A stretch of 64,000 bases of DNA, from contig NZ_KL647083.1 of NCBI RefSeq assembly GCF_000725625.1, positions 1-64,000 of the forward strand, read 5' to 3'. A model generated the notes under the pieces. That model had not been told where the DNA came from, did no database searches, and worked only from the letters and a program-made list of their open reading frames with translations. Below are positions 43,516-51,428 of the stretch, one piece after another. The position numbers and the translations under genes were made by a program. Numbering within the stretch: position 1 is the stretch's first letter; every line of letters begins with the position of its first letter. Source of the stretch: Streptomyces sp. NRRL F-6676 (GTDB taxonomy: Bacteria > Actinomycetota > Actinomycetes > Streptomycetales > Streptomycetaceae).

Positions 43516-44436
43516 TCAACCTCGCATCGTCCTTCGGAGTTCCAGGGCGTCCCGGTACACGGCGGCAAGGCGCTCGCGCAGTTCCTCGTCGGACACCAGG
43601 AGGAGCGCGCGTGCGTGGTCGGCTTCGGTGCTCGCGAGGAGTTCGCTCTGCTGCCGGAGGTAGGCGCTCAGGAATCCGCGCACCGGTCCCCGCGTCCGGT
43701 CCAGGATTCGACTCGTGTAGATCATGGTGAGCGGAAAGGCCCAGCACGCGTGGAGGAAGCCGAAGGCCGGACGGTCGGTCCGCCGCCAGGGCGAGTAGAA
43801 GGTCTCTCCGGCGCCGATCTCACTGCCCGTGGCCGCCAGTGCGTCGTTGAGCCAGTTGTGGCCCGCCTCGTGGACGAGGTCCCGTCCCAGTACCGCCGCG
43901 TGACCGGTGTGGTCGCAGAAGACCGTGCCCGGCAGCCGGGTGATGGCCCAGCTGTGCAGGGTGTCCTCGAGGCCCATCCGCCGCAGCAGGCAGATCACGA
44001 CGGCGTGGTCGGCGAGAAGGTCGGTGAACCCGGCGTCCGCCCCGATCGCGCACGCCTGCGCGGCGAGTTCCCGCAGCGGGCCGGGGGCGGCGGTGGTGTC
44101 CGCCCCGATGACGTAGTAGGCCGTCTCGGACATCGCCCCCCGGGACATACGGTCCAGACCGGGGGAGAGCACGATCCTGGGGCCGACGGCCGTGTCCACT
44201 GCCAGTTCCGCCCCGTTGGCGCCCGGGTTCGACCGGTACCAGGCGAAAACGCGGCTGTCGCCCGCACGTGCGGCGGCCTCCGCGCCCTCCAGGACGTGGT
44301 GGGCCAGTGCGTAGTCCGTGGCCGTGCGGCCGGTTACGGCCGCCGGCGCGACGATGCCGTGGATGCGTGCGGTGCGCGTGCGGTGCAGCCGCTCGACGGC
44401 CGGGAACGGGGCGAGAGCTGCCTTCAGAGCGTCCAT
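43516..44436 (-). CDS. HExxH-type putative peptide beta-hydroxylase
   Basis: A 306-residue protein with RDLVHEAGHNWLND, a clear HExxH metal site (H189, E190, H193), followed by SPWRRTDRP and GFLHACWAF. This is the arrangement of the HExxH proteins that accompany radical SAM/SPASM enzymes in RiPP clusters (aKG-HExxH peptide hydroxylases). The two small peptides and the radical SAM enzyme upstream are in the same operon, which supports a role in peptide modification. ATG 44436 follows ggggaaggcccc. A metalloprotease role is the main alternative. Confidence 0.75.
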   Translation of the reverse strand: MDALKAALAPFPAVERLHRTRTARIHGIVAPAAVTGRTATDYALAHHVLEGAEAAARAGDSRVFAWYRSNPGANGAELAVDTAVGPRIVLSPGLDRMSRGAMSETAYYVIGADTTAAPGPLRELAAQACAIGADAGFTDLLADHAVVICLLRRMGLEDTLHSWAITRLPGTVFCDHTGHAAVLGRDLVHEAGHNWLNDALAATGSEIGAGETFYSPWRRTDRPAFGFLHACWAFPLTMIYTSRILDRTRGPVRGFLSAYLRQQSELLASTEADHARALLLVSDEELRERLAAVYRDALELRRTMRG

Positions 44437-44506
44437 GGGGCCTTCCCCTGCGATCGGTGGTTCCCTCCCCGGCGGCTTCCTCGGCTGGGGCTCCCGCCGC
44501 CGACGG

Positions 44507-44539
44507 GCCCGGTGCCGACCGTCCTGACCGGCACCGGGC
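44507..44539 (-). terminator. Hairpin between peptide and HExxH genes (second)
   Basis: gcccggtgcc (44507-44516) pairs perfectly with ggcaccgggc (44530-44539), loop 13. With the hairpin at 44551-44571 it probably attenuates read-through from the peptide genes into the modification genes. Confidence 0.65.
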
Positions 44540-44550
44540 GGTTCACGGAC

Positions 44551-44571
44551 GGGTGCCGCTCCGCGGCACCC
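44551..44571 (-). terminator. Hairpin directly after peptide gene 2
   Basis: gggtgccgc (44551-44559) pairs perfectly with gcggcaccc (44563-44571), loop of 3, six bases after the stop codon of the second peptide gene. Confidence 0.7.
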
Positions 44572-44576
44572 GCCGA

Positions 44577-44720
44577 TCAGGCCTCGTGCCCCTGATCCGC
44601 TTCGGGCACCCAGCCGTCCGCCGACACGCTGGAGGTGTGTGCCGTGCTGCGCACTTCTTCCTCGTCCCGCAACGCGTCCACGGCGTCCAGGAAGTCGGCC
44701 ATCCTGTCGGTGCTCTCCAT
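44577..44720 (-). CDS. RiPP precursor-like peptide 2
   Basis: A 47-residue acidic peptide, paralogous to the one at 44816-44986. Shared pattern: MESTxRMxDFLxAVDxLRD at the N-terminus (leader-like), then TAHTxSVSAxGW, then a variable acidic tail (here VPEADQGHEA). No hydrophobic segment is present. It lies between a radical SAM/SPASM gene and an HExxH gene, as RiPP precursors do. The conserved TAHT..SVSA.GW block is the likely core, with Ser, Thr, His and Trp as possible sites. The ATG at 44720 follows cagaagggttcatcgag. Confidence 0.75.
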   Translation of the reverse strand: MESTDRMADFLDAVDALRDEEEVRSTAHTSSVSADGWVPEADQGHEA

Positions 44721-44815
44721 CTCGATGAACCCTTCTGACGACGATCGGTGGTCGTGCTCCAGCGACGGGCATCGGCGGCCCGCCCCGGTGCTCCGGAAGA
44801 GCCCCGTTCACGGGG

Positions 44816-44986
44816 TCATTCGCCGAGCACCTGCGCTCCCTCCTCTCCCTCTTCTGCCGGTGCCGAGTCGGCAGCCCAGCCCTCGGCCGAGACACTGGCG
44901 GTGTGTGCGGTCGTGCGGGGGAGCTCCCCGTCCCGCAGGACGTCCACCGCCTCCAGGAAGTCCGACATCCTCCCGGTGCTCTCCAT
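44816..44986 (-). CDS. RiPP precursor-like peptide 1
   Basis: A 56-residue acidic peptide: MESTGRMSDFLEAVDVLRD, then TAHTASVSAEGW and a glutamate-rich tail ending VLGE. Its closeness to the 47-residue neighbour (about 60% identical in the shared part) shows a tandem duplication. ATG 44986 follows agaggaagaggagccgacg. A short hairpin (ccccgttcacgggg, 44802-44815) sits right after the stop. It is immediately downstream of the radical SAM gene. An alternative is a small regulatory protein, but two tandem copies between maturation genes argue for a substrate. Confidence 0.75.
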   Translation of the reverse strand: MESTGRMSDFLEAVDVLRDGELPRTTAHTASVSAEGWAADSAPAEEGEEGAQVLGE

Positions 44987-45041
44987 CGTCGGCTCCTCTT
45001 CCCTCTCGTGATCACTCGGGCGTGATTCCGGTGCGGATGTG

Positions 45042-46937
45042 TCAGAGGGTGTGCGCCCGGGCGTCACGGGCGGGTGCGGTTCCCCCGGACCGCGTACAGC
45101 CACAGGCCGTCCCCGGGTCGGGACCGTCGTGCCGGGCCGCCTCGGTGAGGACGTCCGTGGCCCGCGAGAGGACGTCGCGGTACGCCTGCCGGCCGTACCC
45201 CGGCGAGGGGCGCAGCCGCAGATTGAGGACCGGCCACATCCGGCCCGTGGTCTCGCAGGTGAGATAGCACCGGTCGACGGCTGCCCGTACCTCCGCGGGG
45301 AGAGCGGGTGCCGCCCGGGTGACGGTGCGGCACAGTGCCGACGCCACTGCCGCGTACTCGTCGGGGTCCCGGGGCAGGATGCCCGCCATGCGTTCGGCCA
45401 TCGGCAGGTCCGTGCCTGTGTAGTCGTGGCCTTCACAGCTGTCGTACGTGATGAGTCCCCAGCCGGCGGTCAGGACGTCGACCAACGGCCGGACACCCGG
45501 TTCGAGGGCCGCGTACCAGTCCGGGTGGGCGGGGTCGAGGTCGTCGGCTTCGTGGACGCCGGGCAGACCCACCGTGTTGATGTTGCCGTAGGGGCTGGTG
45601 CGCAGCCTGGCAGCAGGCCGCGGGACCGCGGGTCGGTTCCAGCGCGCCATGAAGGCCGCGACGTCGTGCATGCTGTTCGGTGACGGCTGGTGCCACCGTG
45701 CGGAACGGCACCACGCCCCGGCCGGCCGGCCGGGATGCGCGGCCAGGGCCGCGACGCCGTCGACGAGGCGCATGCGGGAGTCGCAGTATTCGTCCTCCTC
45801 CCCTGCCCGGTCGTACCGCCATCGAGTGGCCACACAGCCACCACCGCAGGTGTCCCGGTAGTCGCAGCTGACGCAGCGCCCCATCAGGGACTTGCCCTGG
45901 TTCAGCAGCCGGGAGTTCCGCTGCGCCCGGACGACGTCGGACTGCTCGGCCATGTCGTCCAGCATGCCCAGTCGCGCCTGTGGCCAGGGCAGTTCGTCGC
46001 AGCTTCCCAGGCGGCCGTCGGGGTAGAGCGTGAAGACGTGGTCGCATTTGAGGTTGGTGAAGTGGCAGAAGCCGGTGTCCAGGCCACGCTGCCGCCTGAT
46101 GACGGAGACCGCCGGTTCGAGCTTGAGGCGGGTGAAGTGCCCCTTGGTGATCCACCGGACGGTGGCCCGCAGGACGAACTCGGTGTATTCCGCGGGCCGG
46201 ATCGCCCAGTCCGCTCCCGCTGCGCCGTTCACATGCGCCCGCTGGAGCACCCGGCTGGCCGGTTCCCTGCGGGCGGAGACGGCGGTGGGCCGTACGACGG
46301 AGGTGTCGAAGCAGGGGACGAAACTGACGGCGTCGACCGCGTCGAATGCCGCCAGATGGTCCAGGACCGCCTCGGCCCTGCCCAGCACGGCGGGCGTGAC
46401 GGCGCAGATCACGCCGGCCCGCTTCCCGCGGCGGGCCAGCAGGCCCAGGGACTCGGCGACCCGCGGGTAGACGGGGCGGCCGTCATATCCGACACGCCAC
46501 GCGTTGCCCCGCTCGTCGCCGTCGAGGGATATCCCGATCCGCAGGTCGGGACAGAGACGTTCGAAGAGATCCAGCCAGGCGTCGTCCAGAAGCACCCCGT
46601 TGGTCTGGAGGGACACCCTCACCACCGACGGTTCGGCGGCGAGTGCCCCGAGCACCTCGGCCATCTGGTCGTGCCCCGCGGTCAGCGGTTCGCCGCCGTG
46701 CAGCTCCACCGCGAGCGGTCTGCCGCTGAAAAGGGTGCCCAGAGCGTGAACCTGCGAGGCGTCCACGCGAGCCCCGCCCGGGGACTCCTTCCTTTTCTCA
46801 TAACAGTAGAGGCAGTCAATGTCGCACGTCTCGCCCCTCATTTTGAGAATGACGGACACGGCACTGTCCGCATCATCGGGACCGAGAAACCGATACAGCT
46901 GCTCGATTCCGCTTTCCGCTGCTGTGACGGGGTGCAT
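45042..46937 (-). CDS. Radical SAM/SPASM peptide maturase
   Basis: A 631-residue enzyme. CDIDCLYC (C38, C42, C45) binds the SAM cluster, VELHGGEPL is the GGE motif, ISLDGD a later strand. The SPASM region (from about 305: CHFTNLKCDHVFTLYPDG, then CDELPW, CVSCDYRDTCGGGC, EYCDSR) should hold two more clusters. The last 200 residues form an extra domain with GNINTVGLPG and LITYDSCEGHDYTGTDL, which I do not recognise. FxsB-like maturases of this type cross-link or epimerise small peptides; the two peptides encoded directly downstream are its likely substrates. ATG 46937 follows ggaaggggcagctc. Confidence 0.85.
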   Translation of the reverse strand: MHPVTAAESGIEQLYRFLGPDDADSAVSVILKMRGETCDIDCLYCYEKRKESPGGARVDASQVHALGTLFSGRPLAVELHGGEPLTAGHDQMAEVLGALAAEPSVVRVSLQTNGVLLDDAWLDLFERLCPDLRIGISLDGDERGNAWRVGYDGRPVYPRVAESLGLLARRGKRAGVICAVTPAVLGRAEAVLDHLAAFDAVDAVSFVPCFDTSVVRPTAVSARREPASRVLQRAHVNGAAGADWAIRPAEYTEFVLRATVRWITKGHFTRLKLEPAVSVIRRQRGLDTGFCHFTNLKCDHVFTLYPDGRLGSCDELPWPQARLGMLDDMAEQSDVVRAQRNSRLLNQGKSLMGRCVSCDYRDTCGGGCVATRWRYDRAGEEDEYCDSRMRLVDGVAALAAHPGRPAGAWCRSARWHQPSPNSMHDVAAFMARWNRPAVPRPAARLRTSPYGNINTVGLPGVHEADDLDPAHPDWYAALEPGVRPLVDVLTAGWGLITYDSCEGHDYTGTDLPMAERMAGILPRDPDEYAAVASALCRTVTRAAPALPAEVRAAVDRCYLTCETTGRMWPVLNLRLRPSPGYGRQAYRDVLSRATDVLTEAARHDGPDPGTACGCTRSGGTAPARDARAHTL

Positions 46938-47073
46938 GAGCTGCCCCTTCCTGCCCTCCCGGTCGACGCCCTTGGCCCTGCCGTGACGGCCCGTGGAGGA
47001 ACAATGCGATTGTAGAGAACGCGAATACCGTTCAACTGCCCGGCGACTCCCCCGTTTTCGCGGGCCATCTGAT

Positions 47074-48033
47074 TCAGCAGATCCGGTGGGGCACCGGTTC
47101 ACCGGCCAGCGCGGCCCGTACCGACTCGACCAGCGCCCGCCCGACGCGCGCCTGGGCCTCGGCCGTCGTCGCTCCGATGTGCGGGGTGAGAACGACGTTG
47201 TCCATGCCGACCAGCGCGGTGTTCGTCCGCTCGTGGCCGCCGACGTCGAGGCCCGCCCCGGCGACACGGCCCGTCCTGAGCGCCTCGACGAGAGCCGCCT
47301 CGTCCACCACCTCGCCTCGGGCAACGTTCACGAGCAGGGCGGAGGGCTTCATCAGCCGCAGTTCGGTCCGTCCGATGAGGTGGGTCGTCCCCGCGGTGAG
47401 AGGGACGGCCACGCACACCACGTCCGCGCACCGCAGTGCCGCACGCAGGCCCACCAGTGGCACGTCCGCGCCGCCCGGCGCCGGGCGGCGCGCCACAGGG
47501 TCCCGGACCACCCCCACCACCTCCATGTCCATGGCCCGGCCGATCCCGGCGACCCGGCCGCCGACCGCGCCCAGCCCGATCACGGCCAAGGTCCGGCCGG
47601 CCAGTTCGGTACCGAGCAGGCTCTCCTTGGCACGGACCCCGGCACGCAGTTGCCGGTCCGCCACGACGATCCTCCTCGACAGGGCGAGCATGAGGGCGAA
47701 GGCCAGCTCGGCCACCGACTGGGCAGAGGCCCCCGGGACGGTGCAGACCACGATGCCGGCCTGCCGTGCCGCCTCCACGTCGATGTTGTCGACGCCCGTG
47801 CCGGCGCGGGCTATCAGCCGCAGTCCGGGTGCTGCCCTGATCGCGTCGCCGGTGAGGAGGACGCCACTGCGCACGACGACGGCCTGCGCGCCGCGGATCA
47901 GCGTGGGCAACTCGCGCGCGGAGGGCCGGAGGTGCACCTCGACGTCGAAGTGACGCCCCAGTTCCCGGACGGCTCCCTCGGCTATCGGGTCGAGGACCAC
48001 CACGCGGGCCCTGCGGTGCGGTGTGCGTGCCAT
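47074..48033 (-). CDS. D-2-hydroxyacid dehydrogenase
   Basis: A 319-residue NAD-dependent dehydrogenase of the D-3-phosphoglycerate dehydrogenase family. IGLGAVGGRVAGIG is the NAD loop; catalytic Arg in LVNVARGEVVDE, Glu in LDVGGHE, His in LTPHIGATT. It lacks the C-terminal ACT domain of SerA, so it is a short-form enzyme that reduces 2-oxoacids. In a locus with PEP mutase, reduction of phosphonopyruvate to phosphonolactate would be one way to pull the unfavourable mutase reaction forward. That is inference; other 2-oxoacids are possible. ATG 48033. Confidence 0.87.
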   Translation of the reverse strand: MARTPHRRARVVVLDPIAEGAVRELGRHFDVEVHLRPSARELPTLIRGAQAVVVRSGVLLTGDAIRAAPGLRLIARAGTGVDNIDVEAARQAGIVVCTVPGASAQSVAELAFALMLALSRRIVVADRQLRAGVRAKESLLGTELAGRTLAVIGLGAVGGRVAGIGRAMDMEVVGVVRDPVARRPAPGGADVPLVGLRAALRCADVVCVAVPLTAGTTHLIGRTELRLMKPSALLVNVARGEVVDEAALVEALRTGRVAGAGLDVGGHERTNTALVGMDNVVLTPHIGATTAEAQARVGRALVESVRAALAGEPVPHRIC

Positions 48034-48034
48034 G

Positions 48035-48523
48035 TCACGGGATCCAGTTCCGCCAGAACGACTTGGGCAGGCCGAGGGCGTCGCGCAGTCCGTCCAGGTC
48101 GCTCCCGATCTTCAAGGTGGGGAAGAAGCCCTCCGGGGTCCGCAGGGTCGGCAGCGGAAACGGCAGCGCCCCGACCAGCCGCCGCTCGGCTTCGAACGCC
48201 ACGTCCGCCGCCTGCCGGGCGGTGGTCTCATCACTGCCGTACGGCGGCGGAATGCTGTCCATGTCGGCCAGCAGGGGGCCGTCCTGCGCCAGCAGGGCCA
48301 GATGGACGTCGGCCTCGAAGGGAATGTCCGTGTACCCCCGCAGCGCCAGTTCGGCGACGGCGATCTCCTTCAGCATCAATCCGGCGGCCTCGACGGCGGT
48401 CTCCCACTGGCACGCGTCGAGCGCCGCCTCCACGTCGGTGTGGAAGGCCTGTACGTGCAGGCCGTACACCCAGATCGCCACGTTGGCACTGGTGGCGGTC
48501 CAATGCGCGTCGAGTGTCCTCAT
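48035..48523 (-). CDS. Hypothetical protein, nucleotidyltransferase partner
   Basis: A 162-residue, mainly helical protein with no motif I recognise. Its start overlaps the stop of the nucleotidyltransferase-fold gene (ATGA), and the dehydrogenase starts 2 bases after its stop. The helical character and coupling to a nucleotidyltransferase recall HEPN/MNT pairs, but I see no RxxxxH HEPN motif. It may instead be an accessory subunit. Function unknown. Confidence 0.6.
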   Translation of the reverse strand: MRTLDAHWTATSANVAIWVYGLHVQAFHTDVEAALDACQWETAVEAAGLMLKEIAVAELALRGYTDIPFEADVHLALLAQDGPLLADMDSIPPPYGSDETTARQAADVAFEAERRLVGALPFPLPTLRTPEGFFPTLKIGSDLDGLRDALGLPKSFWRNWIP

Positions 48524-49503
48524 GACAGGGCCTCGTCCACCAGGGCGGTGTCCAGCCGGGGGACGAGTTGCTGAGTGGTGAGCGTGTCGAGCAGTTGCTT
48601 CGCCGGCATCGCGGCCATCGCCTCCTCGAGGGTGCAGGGTCCCAGCTCCGAGCGTTCGACCAACCGGGCCCGGGACAGCAGCAGGTACCGTTCCCGGCCG
48701 AGCGCCACCTCCCGCATGTCGTGGTAGGGCCGCAGGCGGATCAGCTCCCGCGGATCGAGCCGGGGCAGCCCCACCCGCCGCAGGGCAGCTCGGAAGCCGT
48801 CACGGTCGCGGACGTGGGAGAGCGCGACGACCACGTCATCGGGGATCGCGGCCCGGCGCACCCGCTGGGGCAGCCACTTCTCCGCCACGAAGAGTTCTCC
48901 CGCACCGCGCAGTACGGTCTCCAGCAGCCACCGGCCGGCGCGGCGCCACAGGTAGGGCGCACCGGCATGGCCTGCCCGCGCGGCGAGTTCGGCCGTCGTG
49001 CAGCACAGCAGCGTTTCCTCGATCCCGCCTCGCACGAGCACCGCGTGGGCGAGGTCCTGCTCGTCCCGGGTGAAGACCGTTTCGTTCCCGCCGTCCTGGA
49101 AGGGAAGTGCGTACAGCCAGTGCGCCATACGCCGCTGGGTGGCGCGTGCCGGGGTCTCACCAGTGCTGCACGGACCGATGGACAGGGGCAGTACGCGGGT
49201 GTCGTTGTCCCGGAACCCCCGCATGAGTCCGCGGGGAATGGCGTAGGTGAACTGTTGCACCTCCACCGGCCGGTCGTCCGCGAAGAGTTCCATGAGCCCG
49301 ACGTCATGGGCCTCGCCGAAGACGTGCACATCGATGTCGCTGCCGCGGTTCCCCAGCCCTGCGGCCAGTGATCCGACGAGGAAGGCCTCCCTGTCGGCGA
49401 AGATGCTCCCCGCCAGCTGCACGACGGCGGACGGCTGGACATCGATCCTCTTCAGGGCTTGCGCCACCGTCAGTCCCGAGCGGCGCGACCAGTCGAGTGT
49501 CAC
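48520..49503 (-). CDS. Nucleotidyltransferase-fold protein 1
   Basis: A 327-residue protein with FLVGSLAAGLGNRGSDIDVHVF near residue 42, the GS-(x)n-DxD motif of pol-beta-type nucleotidyltransferases, followed by a long helical region. Such domains adenylylate small molecules, including aminoglycosides, or act in toxin pairs. In this position it might nucleotidylate an intermediate or the product. The GTG start at 49503 overlaps nothing and follows the NUDIX gene by 4 bases. Confidence 0.7.
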   Translation of the reverse strand: MTLDWSRRSGLTVAQALKRIDVQPSAVVQLAGSIFADREAFLVGSLAAGLGNRGSDIDVHVFGEAHDVGLMELFADDRPVEVQQFTYAIPRGLMRGFRDNDTRVLPLSIGPCSTGETPARATQRRMAHWLYALPFQDGGNETVFTRDEQDLAHAVLVRGGIEETLLCCTTAELAARAGHAGAPYLWRRAGRWLLETVLRGAGELFVAEKWLPQRVRRAAIPDDVVVALSHVRDRDGFRAALRRVGLPRLDPRELIRLRPYHDMREVALGRERYLLLSRARLVERSELGPCTLEEAMAAMPAKQLLDTLTTQQLVPRLDTALVDEALS

Positions 49504-49507
49504 GGCG

Positions 49508-49975
49508 TCACCACCGGTCGATCAGCGGATCGAAGTCCGAGCCGCTGCCCAGAGCGGTGAGCAGAGGCTCGGTGATCTTCGGCAGGAGGACGACCGACCG
49601 CAGTTTCTCCAGCGGAAGCCATGTCACGGCGGTCTGGTGGGGATCGTCGGGCTCGGGCGGCATAGCCGGTTCGGGGCTGCCGGGCCGTAACGTGCAGGCG
49701 AAGGTGGCCTGCACCTTCTGGTAGTCCCCGAACTCCCCGTTCCAGCGCTCCGGGATGTATTCGGTCAGCAGGAGCAGCCGGCCGGGATCCACCTCGGCGA
49801 GGGTCTCCTCGCGCACTTTGCGGACGACGGCGTCACGCAGCCCCTCACCGTTTTTCACCCTGCCTCCCGGCAGGTTGTAGTGCAGGTCGTCGCCCGGGTA
49901 GAGATACTCCACCACCAGGATCCGGCCGGAGCGGACGAGGGCCGCCTTGACGCTTACGCTGATCTGCTGGTCCAC
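49508..49975 (-). CDS. NUDIX hydrolase 1
   Basis: A 155-residue NUDIX protein. The NUDIX box runs from GGRVKNGEGL to VRKVREET with RK in place of the usual RE. It begins VDQQISVSVKAALVRSGRILVVEY. It is a paralogue of the NUDIX protein at 52286-52786 (MDQRL...VSAKAAVV...ILLVEY). It should cleave a nucleoside diphosphate linkage, for example of a nucleotide sugar or an activated intermediate. It has a TTA codon at 49688-49690 (residue 96). GTG 49975 follows aggagacctc and lies inside the end of the dTMP-kinase-like gene. Confidence 0.82.
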   Translation of the reverse strand: MDQQISVSVKAALVRSGRILVVEYLYPGDDLHYNLPGGRVKNGEGLRDAVVRKVREETLAEVDPGRLLLLTEYIPERWNGEFGDYQKVQATFACTLRPGSPEPAMPPEPDDPHQTAVTWLPLEKLRSVVLLPKITEPLLTALGSGSDFDPLIDRW

Positions 49976-50628
49976 GAGGTCTCCTGGGGAGTGGGTCGGT
50001 GCGGGGAAGCCGTGCCGGACGAGCGCGGGACCACGTGTTCGTCGAGTTGCCGGAGAAGCTCTTCGGGAGGACGGGTGGCGTCGAGCCGCAGCACGGCACC
50101 GAGTTCGGGCCGGGTTCCATCGAGCAGCTCCTGGAAGGCGTCCCACAGGTGCCCCGTCGTGTCGGCCGTCTGCCACCAGGCGCGCTCGTGCGGAGGCCTG
50201 GCCTCCACCCGTTCGAGAACCTGGTGACGCGGTCTGTCCAGGAAGACCGTCAGATCCGGCATGCGCACCCCGGCGGCCAGGTAGGCAGGGTAGCTCTCCT
50301 CGATCGGGATGTTCCACAGCGCCCGCTGGAAGGCGAGGTCACTGACGACGTAGCGGTCGGCGACGACATGACCCCGTTCGAGCTGCGGGGAGAGCAACCG
50401 GGTGTCCATGACGAGCTTGTCGTCGAGGTAGGCCCGCAGGATCTCCCCGTCGTCGACGGGCAGTCCGCGGTAACGGGCCCGGGTGATGGTCCGTGCGCTG
50501 TGCGGCGAGAGCCAGGACACATGGTTGACGGTGAGGGCCGAGGCGCCGGTGTGTGCGAGACGCCGGTACAGATGGCGTCGCAGTGTGGTCTTGCCCGAGC
50601 CGTCGACTGCTTCGATGGCGATGAACAC
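49954..50628 (-). CDS. dTMP kinase-like P-loop kinase 1
   Basis: A 224-residue P-loop kinase. IEAVDGSGKTTLRRHLY is the Walker A, ADRYVVSDLAFQ the DR(Y/F) motif of thymidylate kinases, and DLTVFLDRP a later strand. It shares these and more with the protein at 55300-55935, so they are paralogues. The substrate-binding region differs from real thymidylate kinase, so another nucleotide or a small phosphorylated molecule is likely. GTG 50628 follows gaggaggaagc. Confidence 0.8.
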   Translation of the reverse strand: MFIAIEAVDGSGKTTLRRHLYRRLAHTGASALTVNHVSWLSPHSARTITRARYRGLPVDDGEILRAYLDDKLVMDTRLLSPQLERGHVVADRYVVSDLAFQRALWNIPIEESYPAYLAAGVRMPDLTVFLDRPRHQVLERVEARPPHERAWWQTADTTGHLWDAFQELLDGTRPELGAVLRLDATRPPEELLRQLDEHVVPRSSGTASPHRPTPQETSWTSRSA

Positions 50629-50637
50629 GCTTCCTCC

Positions 50638-51393
50638 TCAGGGGAGATGGCCCAGTACGGCGAAGCCGGTGACGGCGGCGAAGAAGCGGCCGGCCGCGGC
50701 GCGTTCGCGCTGGTCGTCCAGCCAGGTCCGGCGTTCCTCCGCGTGCAGCGCACCGGACGCGACCGCGCGTTCGAGCACCATGGGTATCTCGAACGCCGCG
50801 ACGGCGAGGTCGTAGTCCGTCACGATCAGGGTGTCGGCGAAGACGCTGACGCGCTCCAGTCCGGCGTCCTGGAAGAGTGCCGGCATCCGGCGTGCGGAGT
50901 GGGGGCCGGGTACGAGGCCGGCGTACGCGTCGACGATCCTGGCGGTGAGACGGGGATCGGCGGAATCGTAGACGAGGGTTCCGTAGTCCGGGTCGACCGT
51001 GAGGATCCTTCCGCCCCGGCGGCAGACTCTGACCATCTCGGCGAGGAGCGGCCACGGGTCCGTGGTGCGGACCAGGACCCGGTCGGCCCGGCAGGCGTCG
51101 AACGTCTCCGCCCGGAAGGGCAGTCGCGTGGCGTCCGCCCTCAGCAGGCGTGCCGAGCGTTCGCCGGGGGTGGCGGCGGGGATGACGCCGGGGTCGATGT
51201 CGACACCCACCGCCACACCGGTGGGGCCGACTGCCCCGGCGAGCGTTTCGGCGTCGTCGCCCCGTCCGCAGCCCACATCCAGAACCCGGTCGCCGGGGCT
51301 CGCCCCGAGGAGCCGGTGCGAGCGGTCCTTGTAGTTCCGCACGGCCTCCACGGTGCTCATCACGTCCAAGTAGTGCGCGAAGTCCGCGTTCAT
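50638..51393 (-). CDS. SAM-dependent methyltransferase (UbiE type)
   Basis: A 251-residue methyltransferase. DRVLDVGCGRGDDAETLA is SAM motif I; GVDIDPGVI motif II; EMVRVCRRGGRILTVDPD the post-III stretch of Methyltransf_11 proteins. The N-terminal MSTVEAVRNYKDRSHRLLG is typical of small-molecule methyltransferases. Third methyltransferase of the locus; substrate unknown. ATG 51393. Confidence 0.87.
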   Translation of the reverse strand: MNADFAHYLDVMSTVEAVRNYKDRSHRLLGASPGDRVLDVGCGRGDDAETLAGAVGPTGVAVGVDIDPGVIPAATPGERSARLLRADATRLPFRAETFDACRADRVLVRTTDPWPLLAEMVRVCRRGGRILTVDPDYGTLVYDSADPRLTARIVDAYAGLVPGPHSARRMPALFQDAGLERVSVFADTLIVTDYDLAVAAFEIPMVLERAVASGALHAEERRTWLDDQRERAAAGRFFAAVTGFAVLGHLP

Positions 51394-51428
51394 GTCGCAT
51401 TCCGCCGCATGGGCCCTTCCGCCTTTCC

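Noticed and set aside
47030..47038. StrR half-site gttcaactg upstream of the radical SAM maturase
   Set aside because: The left arm is perfect but the right arm position (ccccgtttt) matches almost nowhere, so only a half-site can be claimed.
47074..48033. Serine-biosynthesis SerA
   Set aside because: The C-terminal regulatory domains of actinobacterial SerA are absent and the gene lies in the biosynthetic operon.
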